Source: Jiangella muralis (lineage in GTDB: Bacteria; Actinomycetota; Actinomycetes; Jiangellales; Jiangellaceae). Taken from it: a DNA stretch of 64,000 bases. The stretch is from assembly GCF_001270745.1 (NCBI RefSeq), contig NZ_LFXL01000010.1, forward strand, positions 186,001 to 250,000. Reading direction: 5' to 3'. This document shows positions 24,558 through 32,680 of the stretch, in pieces. The notes under the pieces were generated by a model. It made no database searches, was not told the DNA's origin, and was given only the letters and a program-made list of their open reading frames with translations. Made by a program: the position numbers and the translations under genes. Numbering within the stretch: the stretch's first letter is position 1; every line of letters starts with the position of its first letter.

Positions 24558-25268
24558 CTACGACAGGTCGACCGTCACGCCGCCGGAGAAGAGCGAATCG
24601 TGCAACTCCACCGCCGCGGGGACCGCGTCGGCCGGGATGTCGAAGACCACCGTCCCGGTCAACGTGTTGCCGGGGTTGATCTCCTCGTAGAGCGACTGCG
24701 ACTCCGGGAGGTAGACGGCGGCTTCGGTGTCGGCGCTGGCCTTCCGGCCCTCGGTGTCGACGAGGTACTGGTTGTCGCCGAAGAACGAGCCGGCCTCGTC
24801 GCCGTGGTTGGTGACCGTGACGGTCACGTAGACGAAGCGGCCTTGCGGGCTCGTCCCGAAGGTGTCGGTGCCGATGCGCTCCGGACCGTCCTCGACGGAC
24901 TCCACGACGAAGGTGAAGTCGCCGTCCTCGGCCGCGTCGCCGAGGCCCAGGCCGGCATCCTGCGCCTCGCCACCGTTCTCCTGGCTCGTCGTTGCGGGCG
25001 TGTCGGTGTCGTCGCCGCCCGTGATGCCTTGGATGATCGAGATCAGGACGATCACGCCGACCACGATGAGGGCGGCGTTGCGGACGCGGTGCCGCTTCTT
25101 CGGCGGCGCCGGCGCCACGACGATCGGCGCTCGCTGGTCGGCGGCCACCGCACCCGGCGCCACCCTCGGCCGGGTCGCGCCGGTCCACCGGGTGCCGTCC
25201 CACCACCGGTCCATCGTCGGGTCCTGGCCGTCCTGGTACCAGCCTTGGGGCGTGTGCTGCTCGTTCAT
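24558..25268 (-). CDS. DUF2510/DUF4352-type membrane-anchored protein
   Basis: 236 residues; ATG 25268 follows AGGGGGG. The N-terminal DUF2510 motif GWYQDGQDPTMDRWWDGTRW (about 9-28) is followed by a proline-rich linker, one membrane helix (about 66-84, preceded by KKRHRVR) and an extracellular DUF4352-like immunoglobulin domain (about 105-236) containing the usual YVTVTVTNHGDEA strand. The topology is N-in. This widespread actinobacterial architecture has no known enzymatic role. The gene is monocistronic. Confidence 0.83.
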   Translation of the reverse strand: MNEQHTPQGWYQDGQDPTMDRWWDGTRWTGATRPRVAPGAVAADQRAPIVVAPAPPKKRHRVRNAALIVVGVIVLISIIQGITGGDDTDTPATTSQENGGEAQDAGLGLGDAAEDGDFTFVVESVEDGPERIGTDTFGTSPQGRFVYVTVTVTNHGDEAGSFFGDNQYLVDTEGRKASADTEAAVYLPESQSLYEEINPGNTLTGTVVFDIPADAVPAAVELHDSLFSGGVTVDLS

Positions 25269-25465
25269 GGATCCCCCCTGCGTTTGCGCAGGCCACGCCC
25301 CCTGCGAGGCCTGCGGGGCGGACGCTACTCGCGGGCTCGGACAGAACACCGGATGCGGCCGGGGTGGCGCGCAGGCCGACCGCGAGCGTCCGGCCCCGCT
25401 GGCCCAGTGCACGAGCGCGCGGCTGGCCCTGTTCCGGCAGTGGAGGCAGCGGCGACGATGCCCGC

Positions 25466-26167
25466 ATGCGGTTCCGTCATGCCCCGGAGATCTGGGCCGA
25501 TCACCCCACCCTGGCCGCCGGGGTCCTCGTCGTCGACGGGGTGAGCGACCGGGCCACCACCGGCGACGCCGTCGACCGGTACCTCGACGCGGCCAGGGCC
25601 CGGCTCGGCGGCGAGCCGGCCAGCGCGTTGCCGCAACTGCGGGCCTGGCGGCGCGCGTTCGCCGCGATGGGCCTGAAGCCGACGCAGTACCGGTGCGCCG
25701 CCGAGTCGCTGCTGCGCCGGCTCGGCAAGGACGGCGACCTGCCGCGCATCCACCCGCTGGTCGACCTGTGCAACGCGGCGTCGGCGGCGGCCGCGATCCC
25801 CGTCGCCGCGCTGGACCGCGACCGCGTCAAGGGCGACCTCGAGGTCCGCCGGGCGCGCGGCGACGAGACGTACACGGCGTTCGGCGGCGACGTCGAGCGG
25901 CCCGTGCCCGGCGAGGTGATCTTCGCCGACGAGGCCGGCCAGGCGCACGCGCGCCGCTGGACGTACAAGCAGAGCGGCACGTCGATCGTCCGGCCCGAGA
26001 CCCGCGACGTGCTGATCGTGTCCGAGGCGCTGCACCCGGGCGCCGCCGCCGACGTCGAGGCGCTGCTGACGGCGCTGGCCGGCGATCTCGCCGCCGCCTG
26101 GCCGGGCGTGACGCCGCGGCTGACGATGCTGACGAGCGCGCGGCCGGCCGTGGAACTCGCTGGCTGA
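25466..26167 (+). CDS. B3/B4 tRNA-binding-domain protein
   Basis: 233 residues, with the start chosen at ATG 25466 where the conserved part begins. The whole protein is the B3/B4 domain of phenylalanyl-tRNA synthetase beta as a free-standing unit: LPQLRAWRRAFAAMGLKPTQYRCAAESLLRRL, IHPLVDLCNAASAAAAIPVAALD, and the C-terminal TRDVLIVSEAL. Stand-alone B3/B4 proteins may hydrolyse mischarged tRNA or sense aminoacyl-tRNA, but this is unproven. A kinase-like gene follows 25 nt later on the same strand. Confidence 0.85.
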   Translation: MRFRHAPEIWADHPTLAAGVLVVDGVSDRATTGDAVDRYLDAARARLGGEPASALPQLRAWRRAFAAMGLKPTQYRCAAESLLRRLGKDGDLPRIHPLVDLCNAASAAAAIPVAALDRDRVKGDLEVRRARGDETYTAFGGDVERPVPGEVIFADEAGQAHARRWTYKQSGTSIVRPETRDVLIVSEALHPGAAADVEALLTALAGDLAAAWPGVTPRLTMLTSARPAVELAG

Positions 26168-26192
26168 CCCGTCACGGCTGTGATGGGGTGGC

Positions 26193-27152
26193 GTGGTGGA
26201 CGCCGCCGCCATCGCCGACCGCTTCGCCCTCGGCGCCCGTCCGGCGCTGTCCGAGGGACCGGTCGCGCGCGGCAAGCAGGGTGCCGTCTGGCGGCTCACC
26301 ACCGCGGACGGACGGTGGGCGGTCAAGGTCCCGTTCCGCCACGAGGACGAGGCCGCGCTGGCGCCCGCCGCCGCGTTCCAGGAGGCCGCCGCCGCGTCCG
26401 GCGTGCCGGCGCCACGGATCCGCCGCACCGGCGAGGGCGACCTCTTCGCCGTCGTCGACGGGGTTCAGCTGCGGGTCTACGAGTGGGTCGACCTGGGCCA
26501 CCCCGATCCGCTCCTCGATCCGGAGCTGGTGGGCGCCGCCGTCGCCGCCACCCACCAGGTGCCCGGCGCCGAACGAGCGGCGCCCATCATCGACGTCGAC
26601 GGCTGGTACTTCGACTCCGTCGGCGCGCCGCGGTGGGACGAGCTGATCGCGGAGCTGCACGCGAAGGGCGCGCCGTTCGCCGGGCGGCTGGCGGCGGTGC
26701 GGGACGAGTTGGTCGCGCTGGAGTCGTGGCTCGCTCCCCCGGCGGCGCTGCGGACCTGCCACCGCGACCTCATGGCCGACAACCTCGTCCCGACCGCGGC
26801 CGGCGGCGTGTGCGTCATCGACTGGGAGAACAGCGGCCCGGCCGGCGCCGGCCAGGAGCTCGCCGTCGCGCTGTTCGAGTTCGGCCGCACCGATCCCGGC
26901 CGGGCCCGCGCACTGGCGAACGCCTACGCCGACGCCGGCGGCCCCGGCCGCGTCACCGGCCGCGGCGACTTCTCCATGCTGATCGCGGTGCTCGGGCACA
27001 TCGCCGAGATCGCGGCCACCGAATGGCTGCGCCCGAACCACCGCTCGCGCGGCCGGTCGCATGCCGAGGCGTGGATCGGCGAGATGCTCGACGACCAGCA
27101 CACGCGCGAACGGCTCGACGGGCTGCTCGCGAGCCTCACCCGCGGTGGATGA
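26193..27152 (+). CDS. APH-family phosphotransferase
   Basis: 319 residues from GTG 26193 (a second GTG follows immediately). The small-molecule kinase fold is clear: GKQGAVWRL glycine loop (about 27-35), AVKVPFR with the ATP Lys, TCHRDLMADN catalytic loop (about 188-197) and VIDWEN metal motif (about 209-214). Family members include aminoglycoside phosphotransferases and kinases for choline, homoserine or macrolides. Nothing here identifies the substrate, and resistance should not be assumed. It may be co-transcribed with the B3/B4 gene. Confidence 0.84.
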   Translation: MVDAAAIADRFALGARPALSEGPVARGKQGAVWRLTTADGRWAVKVPFRHEDEAALAPAAAFQEAAAASGVPAPRIRRTGEGDLFAVVDGVQLRVYEWVDLGHPDPLLDPELVGAAVAATHQVPGAERAAPIIDVDGWYFDSVGAPRWDELIAELHAKGAPFAGRLAAVRDELVALESWLAPPAALRTCHRDLMADNLVPTAAGGVCVIDWENSGPAGAGQELAVALFEFGRTDPGRARALANAYADAGGPGRVTGRGDFSMLIAVLGHIAEIAATEWLRPNHRSRGRSHAEAWIGEMLDDQHTRERLDGLLASLTRGG

Positions 27153-27210
27153 GGCGCGGACGCGTCGCCGGCCGCATGCTCGGAAGCCGGACGGGAAGGA
27201 CGTGGCCGGC

Positions 27211-27759
27211 ATGGCACTGGGACGACGACGCGAACGCCGGGAGGAACGCCGCGAGGAGCGGCACGACGGCGGTCAGGTCCACTATCGAATGCGGCAGCGG
27301 CTGGTGTCGATCGGGGACGACTTCTGGATCGAGACCGACGACGGGCAGCGCGCGTACAAAGTGGACGGGAAGGCGCTGCGGATGCGCAAGACGCTGATCC
27401 TCGAGGACCCCCAGGGTCACGAGGTGGCGAAGATCCAGGACCGGGTCATGCGGGTGAAGGACTCGATGGAGGTCGAGGACGCCGACGGCAACCGGATCGC
27501 GCTCATCAAGAAGGCCCTGGTCAGCCCGCTGCGCGATCGGTGGAGCGTCGAGATCAGCGGCGGGTCCGACCTCGACGTCCAGGGCAACGTCGTCGACCAC
27601 GAGTACACGTTCACCGACGGCCGCACATCGGTCGCGACCGTCTCCAAGAAGTGGTTCCGGGTCGCCGACACCTACGGCGTGGAGATCGCGCCCGGCCAGG
27701 ACCCGGTGCCCGTGCTGGCGGCCACCGTCGCGCTCGACCTGATGACCCACGACGACTGA
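27211..27759 (+). CDS. LURP-one-related (tubby-like beta-barrel) family protein
   Basis: 182 residues. A very basic N-terminal tail (RRRERREERREER) precedes a beta-barrel with the repeated YRMRQRLVSIGDDFWIET, ILEDPQGHEVAKIQDRV and MEVEDADGNRIALIKKA strands typical of LOR/DUF567 proteins and phospholipid scramblases. ATG 27211 is favoured because it has AAGGAC upstream and begins the conserved region. Members bind phospholipids in eukaryotes; the bacterial role is unknown. The basic tail could contact membranes or nucleic acid. Confidence 0.82.
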   Translation: MALGRRRERREERREERHDGGQVHYRMRQRLVSIGDDFWIETDDGQRAYKVDGKALRMRKTLILEDPQGHEVAKIQDRVMRVKDSMEVEDADGNRIALIKKALVSPLRDRWSVEISGGSDLDVQGNVVDHEYTFTDGRTSVATVSKKWFRVADTYGVEIAPGQDPVPVLAATVALDLMTHDD

Positions 27760-27769
27760 CCCGCCCGGC

Positions 27770-28063
27770 TCAGCCGATCGGCTCGTAGTCGAGCTCGAGG
27801 AAGTCCTCGACCTCGGCGGCCCACCGGTCGGCGACGAACGCGACGTGCACCGGGTGCTCGTTGTAGCCGTCGTAGGCCGCCTGATCGGCGAACTCCATGG
27901 AGAAGCCGAAGGCGAAGTCGTTCTTCGGGCTGGTCTGCCGCAGCTGTTCGAACCGCTCGACGCCGGGGATGCCTGCCAGTGCTCGGGCGGCGATCAGGAA
28001 GTCACGCTCCTGCTCCGAGCGGGCGGGGTGACGAAGACGGAAGGCGACCGTGTGCCGGATCAT
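27770..28063 (-). CDS. Dabb-family (stress-responsive A/B barrel) protein
   Basis: 97 residues: MIRHTVAFRLRHP start, EFADQAAYDGYNEHPVHVAFV centre, VEDFLELDYEP end. This is the single-domain dimeric alpha/beta barrel. ATG 28063 is six bases from a TAGGCT -10 box (complement of 28070-28075), so it is probably leaderless. The function is unknown; homologues include small cyclases and stress proteins. It converges on the LOR gene with 10 bp between stops. Confidence 0.85.
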   Translation of the reverse strand: MIRHTVAFRLRHPARSEQERDFLIAARALAGIPGVERFEQLRQTSPKNDFAFGFSMEFADQAAYDGYNEHPVHVAFVADRWAAEVEDFLELDYEPIG

Positions 28064-28150
28064 GCCCGGAGCCTAGCTCCGCTTGGTCTCCGAGACTCCG
28101 ACACTCGAACCGAGTTTTGAAGCAGGTGGCGGCGCCTCGCCGGCCCGGCG

Positions 28151-28256
28151 CAACGATGCGGGATCGCTGCGTGATCGATGGGAGAACACTGTCGTGTCCG
28201 CGACAGTGATGCCGCGTCGTTTCCGCAGCGATCTCACATCGATCCCCGCATCGTTG
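28151..28256. repeat. Nested inverted repeats, multi-arm structure
   Basis: Outer arms CAACGATGCGGG (28151-28162) and complement (28245-28256); inner arms GATCGCTGCG (28162-28171) and CGCAGCGATC (28224-28233), both perfect; central hairpin CACTGTCG/CGACAGTG (28187-28194, 28201-28208) with a 6-nt loop. Together they can fold into one long three-stage hairpin. It lies in the gene-free interval 28064-28777, which shows no convincing coding frame and is filled with such elements. Confidence 0.75.
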
Positions 28257-28290
28257 GGCCGCGACGACTGTGCGCCCCTGGCGCGTCACT

Positions 28291-28355
28291 GGGTGGGATC
28301 ACTGTGCTTGGTGGGTGGCGTTGCTGTTGTCAGGGAACAGTGATCCGCCCCACCC
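28291..28355. repeat. Imperfect inverted repeat with GATC in the arms
   Basis: Left arm GGGTGGGATCACTG (28291-28304) matches the complement of 28338-28355 apart from a short insertion. The following bases repeat GCAGCGATCTCACA, also present at 28226-28239, so this is probably a second, diverged copy of the preceding element. Confidence 0.6.
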
Positions 28356-28491
28356 GGCGCAGCGATCTCACACAGTGAGGTGGGGATCGTGCAGAGGGGG
28401 ACGCGACCGGTCACGGTTCCGCCCGTCTGCGTACCTCACCCCACCGGCTCGGCGGTCCGAGGCCAACCTCGCTGGATGCCGTCCCCGCTCG

Positions 28492-28560
28492 CCGAGTTGA
28501 TCATGGTGAGATCGGGGTTCCCCGTGCGCCGGAACCCCGATATGGCCATGATCAACTCGG
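28492..28560. repeat. Large hairpin with 30-bp arms, GAGTTGATCATGG type
   Basis: Arms 28492-28521 and 28531-28560 match at 26 of 30 positions around a 9-nt loop. The outer part is GAGTTGATCATGG and the inner part ATCGGGGTTCC; all mismatches fall in one internal 4-nt block. It resembles the hairpin at 54315-54404 in starting with AGTTGATC. Confidence 0.85.
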
Positions 28561-28676
28561 GTCATGGAGGCGGAGCTATCGACGACGGTCGCGGGAGTCG
28601 AGGACGACCAAACGGCGCACCGGCAGGAACGACGAACGGCAGCCAGCCAGGCGGACGGTGCACCCGGGCGGGTCGA

Positions 28677-28730
28677 CATGATCATCAACGATCAGCGACA
28701 TCATGACGTCGCCAGCGGTTGATGATCATG
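28677..28730. repeat. Inverted repeat with perfect 13-bp arms
   Basis: CATGATCATCAAC (28677-28689) and its complement (28718-28730) flank a 28-nt loop. The core ATGATCATCAAC recurs at 41884-41895 beside a gene fragment, so it is dispersed in this genome. Confidence 0.8.
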
Positions 28731-28777
28731 GCTGACAGGTCCACCCGATCAATCGGACTCGCTCATCCAGCGGGGCG

Positions 28778-29254
28778 TCAACCGCAGTGGATTCGGGTGC
28801 GGGTGGCCGTGGTCCAGTCGACCACGCCCTTGATGTTGAGGCAGCGGTTGGACATGTTCACGCCCGCCGGGGTGTAGACCGGGCCGGCGTAGTAGCCGTA
28901 CATGCCGCCGTCGCAACCGACGCTGCTGGGGCAGGACGGCGCCGCGGAGCCGTACGGCCAGATGCTCGCCTCGGTGTACAACCGCTCCCCGTAGGTGGCG
29001 CTGGAGTGGTTGACGACCATGCAGTTGCGTTTCGCCGTGCTGGACCAGTAGACGTCCATGTAGCCGAGGACCGGCGACGAGCCGATCGGGTAGTGGCCGA
29101 TGTGCCGGTACGACGAGCCGCATGGACCGGCCGCGGCGGCCACCCGTTCGTCGCCGCCGACGGTGGGGTCGGACTCTCCGCCGGCGGCCGCGGGGACGGA
29201 GAGACCGAGGAGCAGGAACAGAACGAAGGCAAGTGCAGAGATGGCGCGTTTCAT
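28778..29254 (-). CDS. Secreted small protein, SapA-like
   Basis: 158 residues with a clear Sec signal (KRAISALAFVLFLLLGLSVPAAAG) and a strong AAGGAGG before ATG 29254. The mature protein has six Cys (in GPCGSS, RNCMVV, PSCPS, VGCDG, NRCLN and IHCG), an aromatic-rich middle and YYAGPVYTPAG followed by a Cys-containing segment, recalling streptomycete spore-associated protein A. The likeness is by eye only. The gene stands alone, and the strong ribosome site suggests substantial expression. A structural or spore-surface role is possible. Confidence 0.7.
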   Translation of the reverse strand: MKRAISALAFVLFLLLGLSVPAAAGGESDPTVGGDERVAAAAGPCGSSYRHIGHYPIGSSPVLGYMDVYWSSTAKRNCMVVNHSSATYGERLYTEASIWPYGSAAPSCPSSVGCDGGMYGYYAGPVYTPAGVNMSNRCLNIKGVVDWTTATRTRIHCG

Positions 29255-29394
29255 CCGGCAGTTCCTCCTTGCCCTGCGACAACCGGATTGTCACGAACGA
29301 CCCTGTCGGACCGGCCGCCCGAACGCAAGATCATTTCGGCATCGATCTCACAACGGCGGTGGATTCAGGGCGTTCCGCGCCCGTGACGCCGGGG

Positions 29395-29787
29395 TCACAC
29401 CGTCGGGTCGGCCCCGTCTGGCAGCACGGCCACGCAGTCGATCTCGATCTGGATGAACGAGAAGTGGTTTCCGACGGTGGTGCGCGCCGGGTACGGCGGC
29501 TGGAACGTCTGCGCGTACAACTCGTTGAAGCGCGCCCGCGCCTCCTCGTCGCGCAGGAACGCGCGCACCTGCACGACGTCGCGCAGGGTCGCGCCCGCGG
29601 CGGCGAGGACCTCCTGCACGTTGCGGATGGTGCGATGGAACTCGCCGTCGAAGGTGTCGGCCACGATCCCCACGCCCGGCTCCGTCGACACCTGGCCGGA
29701 CACGAACAGCAGCCGGCCCACCCGCACGGCGGACGACAGCGGCACGGGCGGCGGGTTCTCGGGGTCGGGCTCGATGTACTCGATCAC
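29395..29787 (-). CDS. RidA-family protein (YjgF/YER057c/UK114), first of two
   Basis: 130 residues. Conserved features: LLFVSGQV, TIRNVQEVLAAAGATLRDVVQVRAFL and a C-terminal IEIDCVAV. True RidA deaminases have Arg in a VRxxV(A/E)V context; here the C-terminal motif differs, so enamine/imine deaminase activity is uncertain and it may belong to an Rid1-7 paralogue group. It is transcribed divergently from the XRE-cupin regulator at 29889, which itself overlaps a second RidA gene. Confidence 0.85.
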   Translation of the reverse strand: MIEYIEPDPENPPPVPLSSAVRVGRLLFVSGQVSTEPGVGIVADTFDGEFHRTIRNVQEVLAAAGATLRDVVQVRAFLRDEEARARFNELYAQTFQPPYPARTTVGNHFSFIQIEIDCVAVLPDGADPTV

Positions 29788-29876
29788 GCGGGCGCTCCTC
29801 GCTGGGTGGACGGACTCGGCTCACCCTCGGATGGCACGTCGTTCCATGTCAAACTCGACTATGCCGCGATAGCGGA

Positions 29877-29888
29877 TATGCTTCCGCC
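29877..29888 (+). promoter_or_regulatory. Leaderless -10 element before the XRE-cupin gene
   Basis: TATGCT at 29877-29882, then six bases, then ATG 29889. A small palindrome, CCGCGATAGCGG, lies just upstream at 29864-29875 and is a candidate autoregulatory site in the 101-bp divergent gap. Confidence 0.5.
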
Positions 29889-30458
29889 ATGGACGACGAT
29901 CTGCCGGAGCGGCTGCGCACCCGGCTCAGGGCGCAGCGGCACCAGCGCGAGCTGAGCCTCGAGGCGCTCGCCGCGGCCAGCGGGGTGAGCCGGAGCATGA
30001 TCTCCGACATCGAGCGCGGCGCCAAGATCCCCACCGTCATCGTGCTGGCCCGGCTGGCGACGGCGCTGGGCGTCACCGTCGCGCGGCTGCTCGGCGAGGA
30101 CCGGCCCGAGCGGGTGATCGTCCGCCGGCAGGCCGAGCAGCGGGCCATCACCGACGCCGACGGGTGGCAGCGGCGCATCCTCTCCCCCACGCTGCCCGGC
30201 GTCGAGTTCGAGTTCATCCGCACCACCGTCCCGGCCGGGGTCACGCTCGGCTCGTTCGCCGCACACGCACCCGGCTCGCGCGAGTACGTCGCCGTCGAGA
30301 GCGGGGAGCTGACCGTCACCGTCGACGGCGTCAGGCACCGGCTCGCCGCCGGCGACGCGCTGTACTACGCGGGCGACGCGGTGCACGAGTTCGCCAATCC
30401 CGGCGCCACCGAGTGCGTCTACTACACCGCCATGCACGTCGCGAAGGAGCCCGCATGA
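29889..30458 (+). CDS. XRE-family regulator with C-terminal cupin domain
   Basis: 189 residues. The N-terminal HTH (about 7-65: LRTRLRAQRHQRELSLEALAAASGVSRSMISDIERGAKIPT) is followed by a cupin (about 105-180: VESGELTVTVDGVRHRLAAGDALYYAGDAVHEFANPG). This is the common sensor-repressor layout, the cupin binding a small ligand. It is encoded between two RidA genes, one divergent and one overlapping (ATGA), so both are its probable targets. The effector may be an amino acid or reactive imine product (inference). Confidence 0.9.
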   Translation: MDDDLPERLRTRLRAQRHQRELSLEALAAASGVSRSMISDIERGAKIPTVIVLARLATALGVTVARLLGEDRPERVIVRRQAEQRAITDADGWQRRILSPTLPGVEFEFIRTTVPAGVTLGSFAAHAPGSREYVAVESGELTVTVDGVRHRLAAGDALYYAGDAVHEFANPGATECVYYTAMHVAKEPA

Positions 30459-30838
30459 CCATCGAACGGCTCGACCCCGCCGTCCTGCCCGCCGCCAGCA
30501 ACTACACCCACGGCACGCTGGTCACCGGCGTCCGCCGCACGGTCTACGTCAGCGGCCAGGTCCCCTGGGCCGGCGACGACGGCCGGGTGCCGCCGGAGTT
30601 CGCCGACCAGTGCCGGCTGACGTGGCGCAACGTGCTCGCCGTCCTGGCAGAGGCCGGCATGGGCGTCCAGAACCTCGCCAAGGTCACCACCTACCTGTCC
30701 GACCGCCGCTACCGCGAGGCGAACAGCCGCATCCGCGAGGAGGTGCTCGGCGACCACACGCCGGCGCTGACGATCATCATCACCGACATCTATTCCGAGG
30801 ACTGGCTGCTCGAGATCGAGGCCGTCGCGGTCGGCTGA
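30455..30838 (+). CDS. RidA-family protein, second of two
   Basis: 127 residues; the ATG overlaps the regulator stop. It contains TVYVSGQVPW, TWRNVLAVLAEAGMGVQNLAKVTTYL and a C-terminal LLEIEAVAVG. It differs clearly from the first RidA protein, so the two are not a recent duplication. The canonical active-site Arg of RidA is not obvious (LLEIEAVAV in place of RVEVEAVA). The enzyme role is likely related to quenching reactive enamines/imines or hydrolysing an N-substituted intermediate, but this is unproven. Confidence 0.86.
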   Translation: MTIERLDPAVLPAASNYTHGTLVTGVRRTVYVSGQVPWAGDDGRVPPEFADQCRLTWRNVLAVLAEAGMGVQNLAKVTTYLSDRRYREANSRIREEVLGDHTPALTIIITDIYSEDWLLEIEAVAVG

Positions 30839-30873
30839 CGACCAGACGGGCCCGGCTCCGTAGACTCCCGGCG

Positions 30874-31551
30874 ATGGACCGATCCCGCATCGACGCCGCC
30901 ATCGACGACGCCCGGGCCCGAGCGGCCGAGGCCGGCATCGCGTTGCCCGGATTCGCGGCCTGGACGCGGGCCGACTGGCTCGCCGCCGCGCCCACGCCGG
31001 GCCTGCGACCGGCGCTGGAACGCGGCCTGGGCTGGGACGTCACCGACTTCGGCCGCGGCGACTTCGACCGCGTCGGGCTGGTCCTGTGCACGCTGCGCAA
31101 CGGCACCCTGGCCGAGCGCGACGCCGGGGCCGGGCAGACGTACGCGGAGAAGTTCCTGGTCGCGCGCGACGGCCAGGAGACGCCGATGCACCTGCACCGG
31201 CGCAAGACCGAGGACATCATCAACCGCGGCGGCGCCGAACTGGTGGTCGAGCTGCGCCCCGAGTCGGGCGACGGCGAGGTCGTCACGCTGGTCGACGGGC
31301 TGGAGCGGGCGGTGCGGGGCGGGTCGCCGCTGCGGCTGGAGCCCGGGCAGAGCGTGCAGGTGCCGGCCGGCGTCTACCACCGGTTCTGGGCCGACGGCGG
31401 GGTCCTGCTGGCCGGCGAGGTGTCGGCCGTGAACGACGACGCCGACGACAACGTCTTCCTCGATCCGTCGCCGCGCTACCCGTCCGTCACCGAGGACGCC
31501 GCGGCACGATACGTGCTGGTCAGCGAGTACGCAGAGCTGCTCGCCGGCTGA
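30874..31551 (+). CDS. D-lyxose/D-mannose isomerase-like cupin
   Basis: 225 residues, matching the size of D-lyxose isomerases (YdaE/EcSI, PF07385). Cupin metal-binding residues are visible: KFLVARDGQETPMHLHRRKTEDIINRGGAE (His, His, Glu) and VPAGVYHRFW (His). The ATG is seven bases after TAGACT (30861-30866), a clean leaderless promoter, so it is not simply the third gene of the RidA operon. It probably isomerises lyxose/xylulose or mannose/fructose. No sugar kinase is adjacent. Confidence 0.85.
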   Translation: MDRSRIDAAIDDARARAAEAGIALPGFAAWTRADWLAAAPTPGLRPALERGLGWDVTDFGRGDFDRVGLVLCTLRNGTLAERDAGAGQTYAEKFLVARDGQETPMHLHRRKTEDIINRGGAELVVELRPESGDGEVVTLVDGLERAVRGGSPLRLEPGQSVQVPAGVYHRFWADGGVLLAGEVSAVNDDADDNVFLDPSPRYPSVTEDAAARYVLVSEYAELLAG

Positions 31552-31594
31552 AAATATGGTGCGCCGGGCGCTGCCGGCGGGCTAGCGTCCGATC

Positions 31595-32680
31595 ATGAGC
31601 ACCTACGCCGCCGTCGCCATCGAGGAACTGGAGATCCCGGCCTCGATGGACGCACCCGGCGCGGCCGCCTTCGCCGAGATGGTCCAGGTCCGCAACGCGA
31701 TCGAGACCCAGATCATGGGCACCGACGTGCTGAACTACTCCGCCCGCGAGCTGCTGCCCGTCTACCTCGTCCAGGAGGACGAGCCGAACCGGCTGTTCGT
31801 CGCCCGTGTCGACGGCCGCATCGTCGGGCGGGCCATCCTGTCGTGGCAGACCGAGGAGGGCGCGAGCGCGTCGTGGGTTTCAGTCGAGGTGCTACCGGAG
31901 TACCGCCGGCGCGGCATCGGCACGACGTTGCTCGAGCACCTGACGGCCATCGCGCTGGCCTCCGGCCGCCCGACGCTGCAGGCCGAGGCCATCCACACCC
32001 GGCCGGCCACGGGCGAGCGCATCGACTCGCCGACCGGCTTCGGCTGGGTGTCCGCCGACGACCCCGGCGTGCGGTTCCTGCTGCGCCACGGTTACCGCCT
32101 CGAGCAGGTGGCTCGCATCAGCGCGCTGCCGCTGCCGGTCGATCCCGCGGTCCTCGCCGCACAGCGAACGTCCGCCCAGGCCGCCGCGGGCGACGACTAC
32201 CGCGTGGTCGCCTGGACCGGCACCACCCCGCCAGAGCGCGTCGACGACCTCGTCACGCTGAAGACGCGCATGAGCACCGACATCCCCAGCGCCGCCCTCG
32301 AGACCACCGACGAGCAGTGGGACGCCGCGCGACTCGCGCGGTGGGACGGCCACCTCGCCGGCAGCGGCCGCGAGCGCCTCACCGTCGCCGCCGAGCACGT
32401 CCCGACCGGGCGGCTGGCCGGCTACAACGAGCTCTACCTGCCGGCCGACCGCACCCGCCCAGTCACCCAGGAGGACACCCTGGTGCTCTCCGAGCACCGC
32501 GGCCGGCGGCTCGGCATGCTGCTCAAGGTGGCCAACCTGCAGCGGCTGGCCGAGCTGAGCCCGTCCTCGACGCTGGTCACCACGTTCAACGCCGAGGAGA
32601 ACCGGCACATGCTCGACGTCAACGAGGCGGTCGGGTTCGCCCCGATCGGCTACGAGGGCTGCTGGCAGCTCACGCCCTGA
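31595..32680 (+). CDS. Double GNAT-domain acetyltransferase
   Basis: 361 residues with two acetyltransferase folds. The N-terminal GNAT has VSVEVLPEYRRRGIGTTLLEHL (acetyl-CoA loop, about 98-118). The C-terminal one has QEDTLVLSEHRGRRLGMLLKVANLQRL and TFNAEENRHMLDVNEAVGF. Only the first has a full RRxGxG/T loop; the second has RGRRLG, which also fits. Mycobacterial and streptomycete relatives include mycothiol synthase-like double GNATs, but length and motifs differ. The leaderless promoter TAGCGT (31583-31588) lies six bases before ATG. Confidence 0.83.
   Translation: MSTYAAVAIEELEIPASMDAPGAAAFAEMVQVRNAIETQIMGTDVLNYSARELLPVYLVQEDEPNRLFVARVDGRIVGRAILSWQTEEGASASWVSVEVLPEYRRRGIGTTLLEHLTAIALASGRPTLQAEAIHTRPATGERIDSPTGFGWVSADDPGVRFLLRHGYRLEQVARISALPLPVDPAVLAAQRTSAQAAAGDDYRVVAWTGTTPPERVDDLVTLKTRMSTDIPSAALETTDEQWDAARLARWDGHLAGSGRERLTVAAEHVPTGRLAGYNELYLPADRTRPVTQEDTLVLSEHRGRRLGMLLKVANLQRLAELSPSSTLVTTFNAEENRHMLDVNEAVGFAPIGYEGCWQLTP

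Noticed and set aside
26193-27152. APH-fold gene considered an aminoglycoside resistance gene
   Set aside because: The fold is shared by many metabolic kinases, the substrate-site residues cannot be judged here, and no resistance context is present.
28083-28706. Several short open frames in the repeat cluster (e.g. 28083-28343, 28380-28706)
   Set aside because: They are made of the inverted repeats, have no ribosome site and no recognisable composition.
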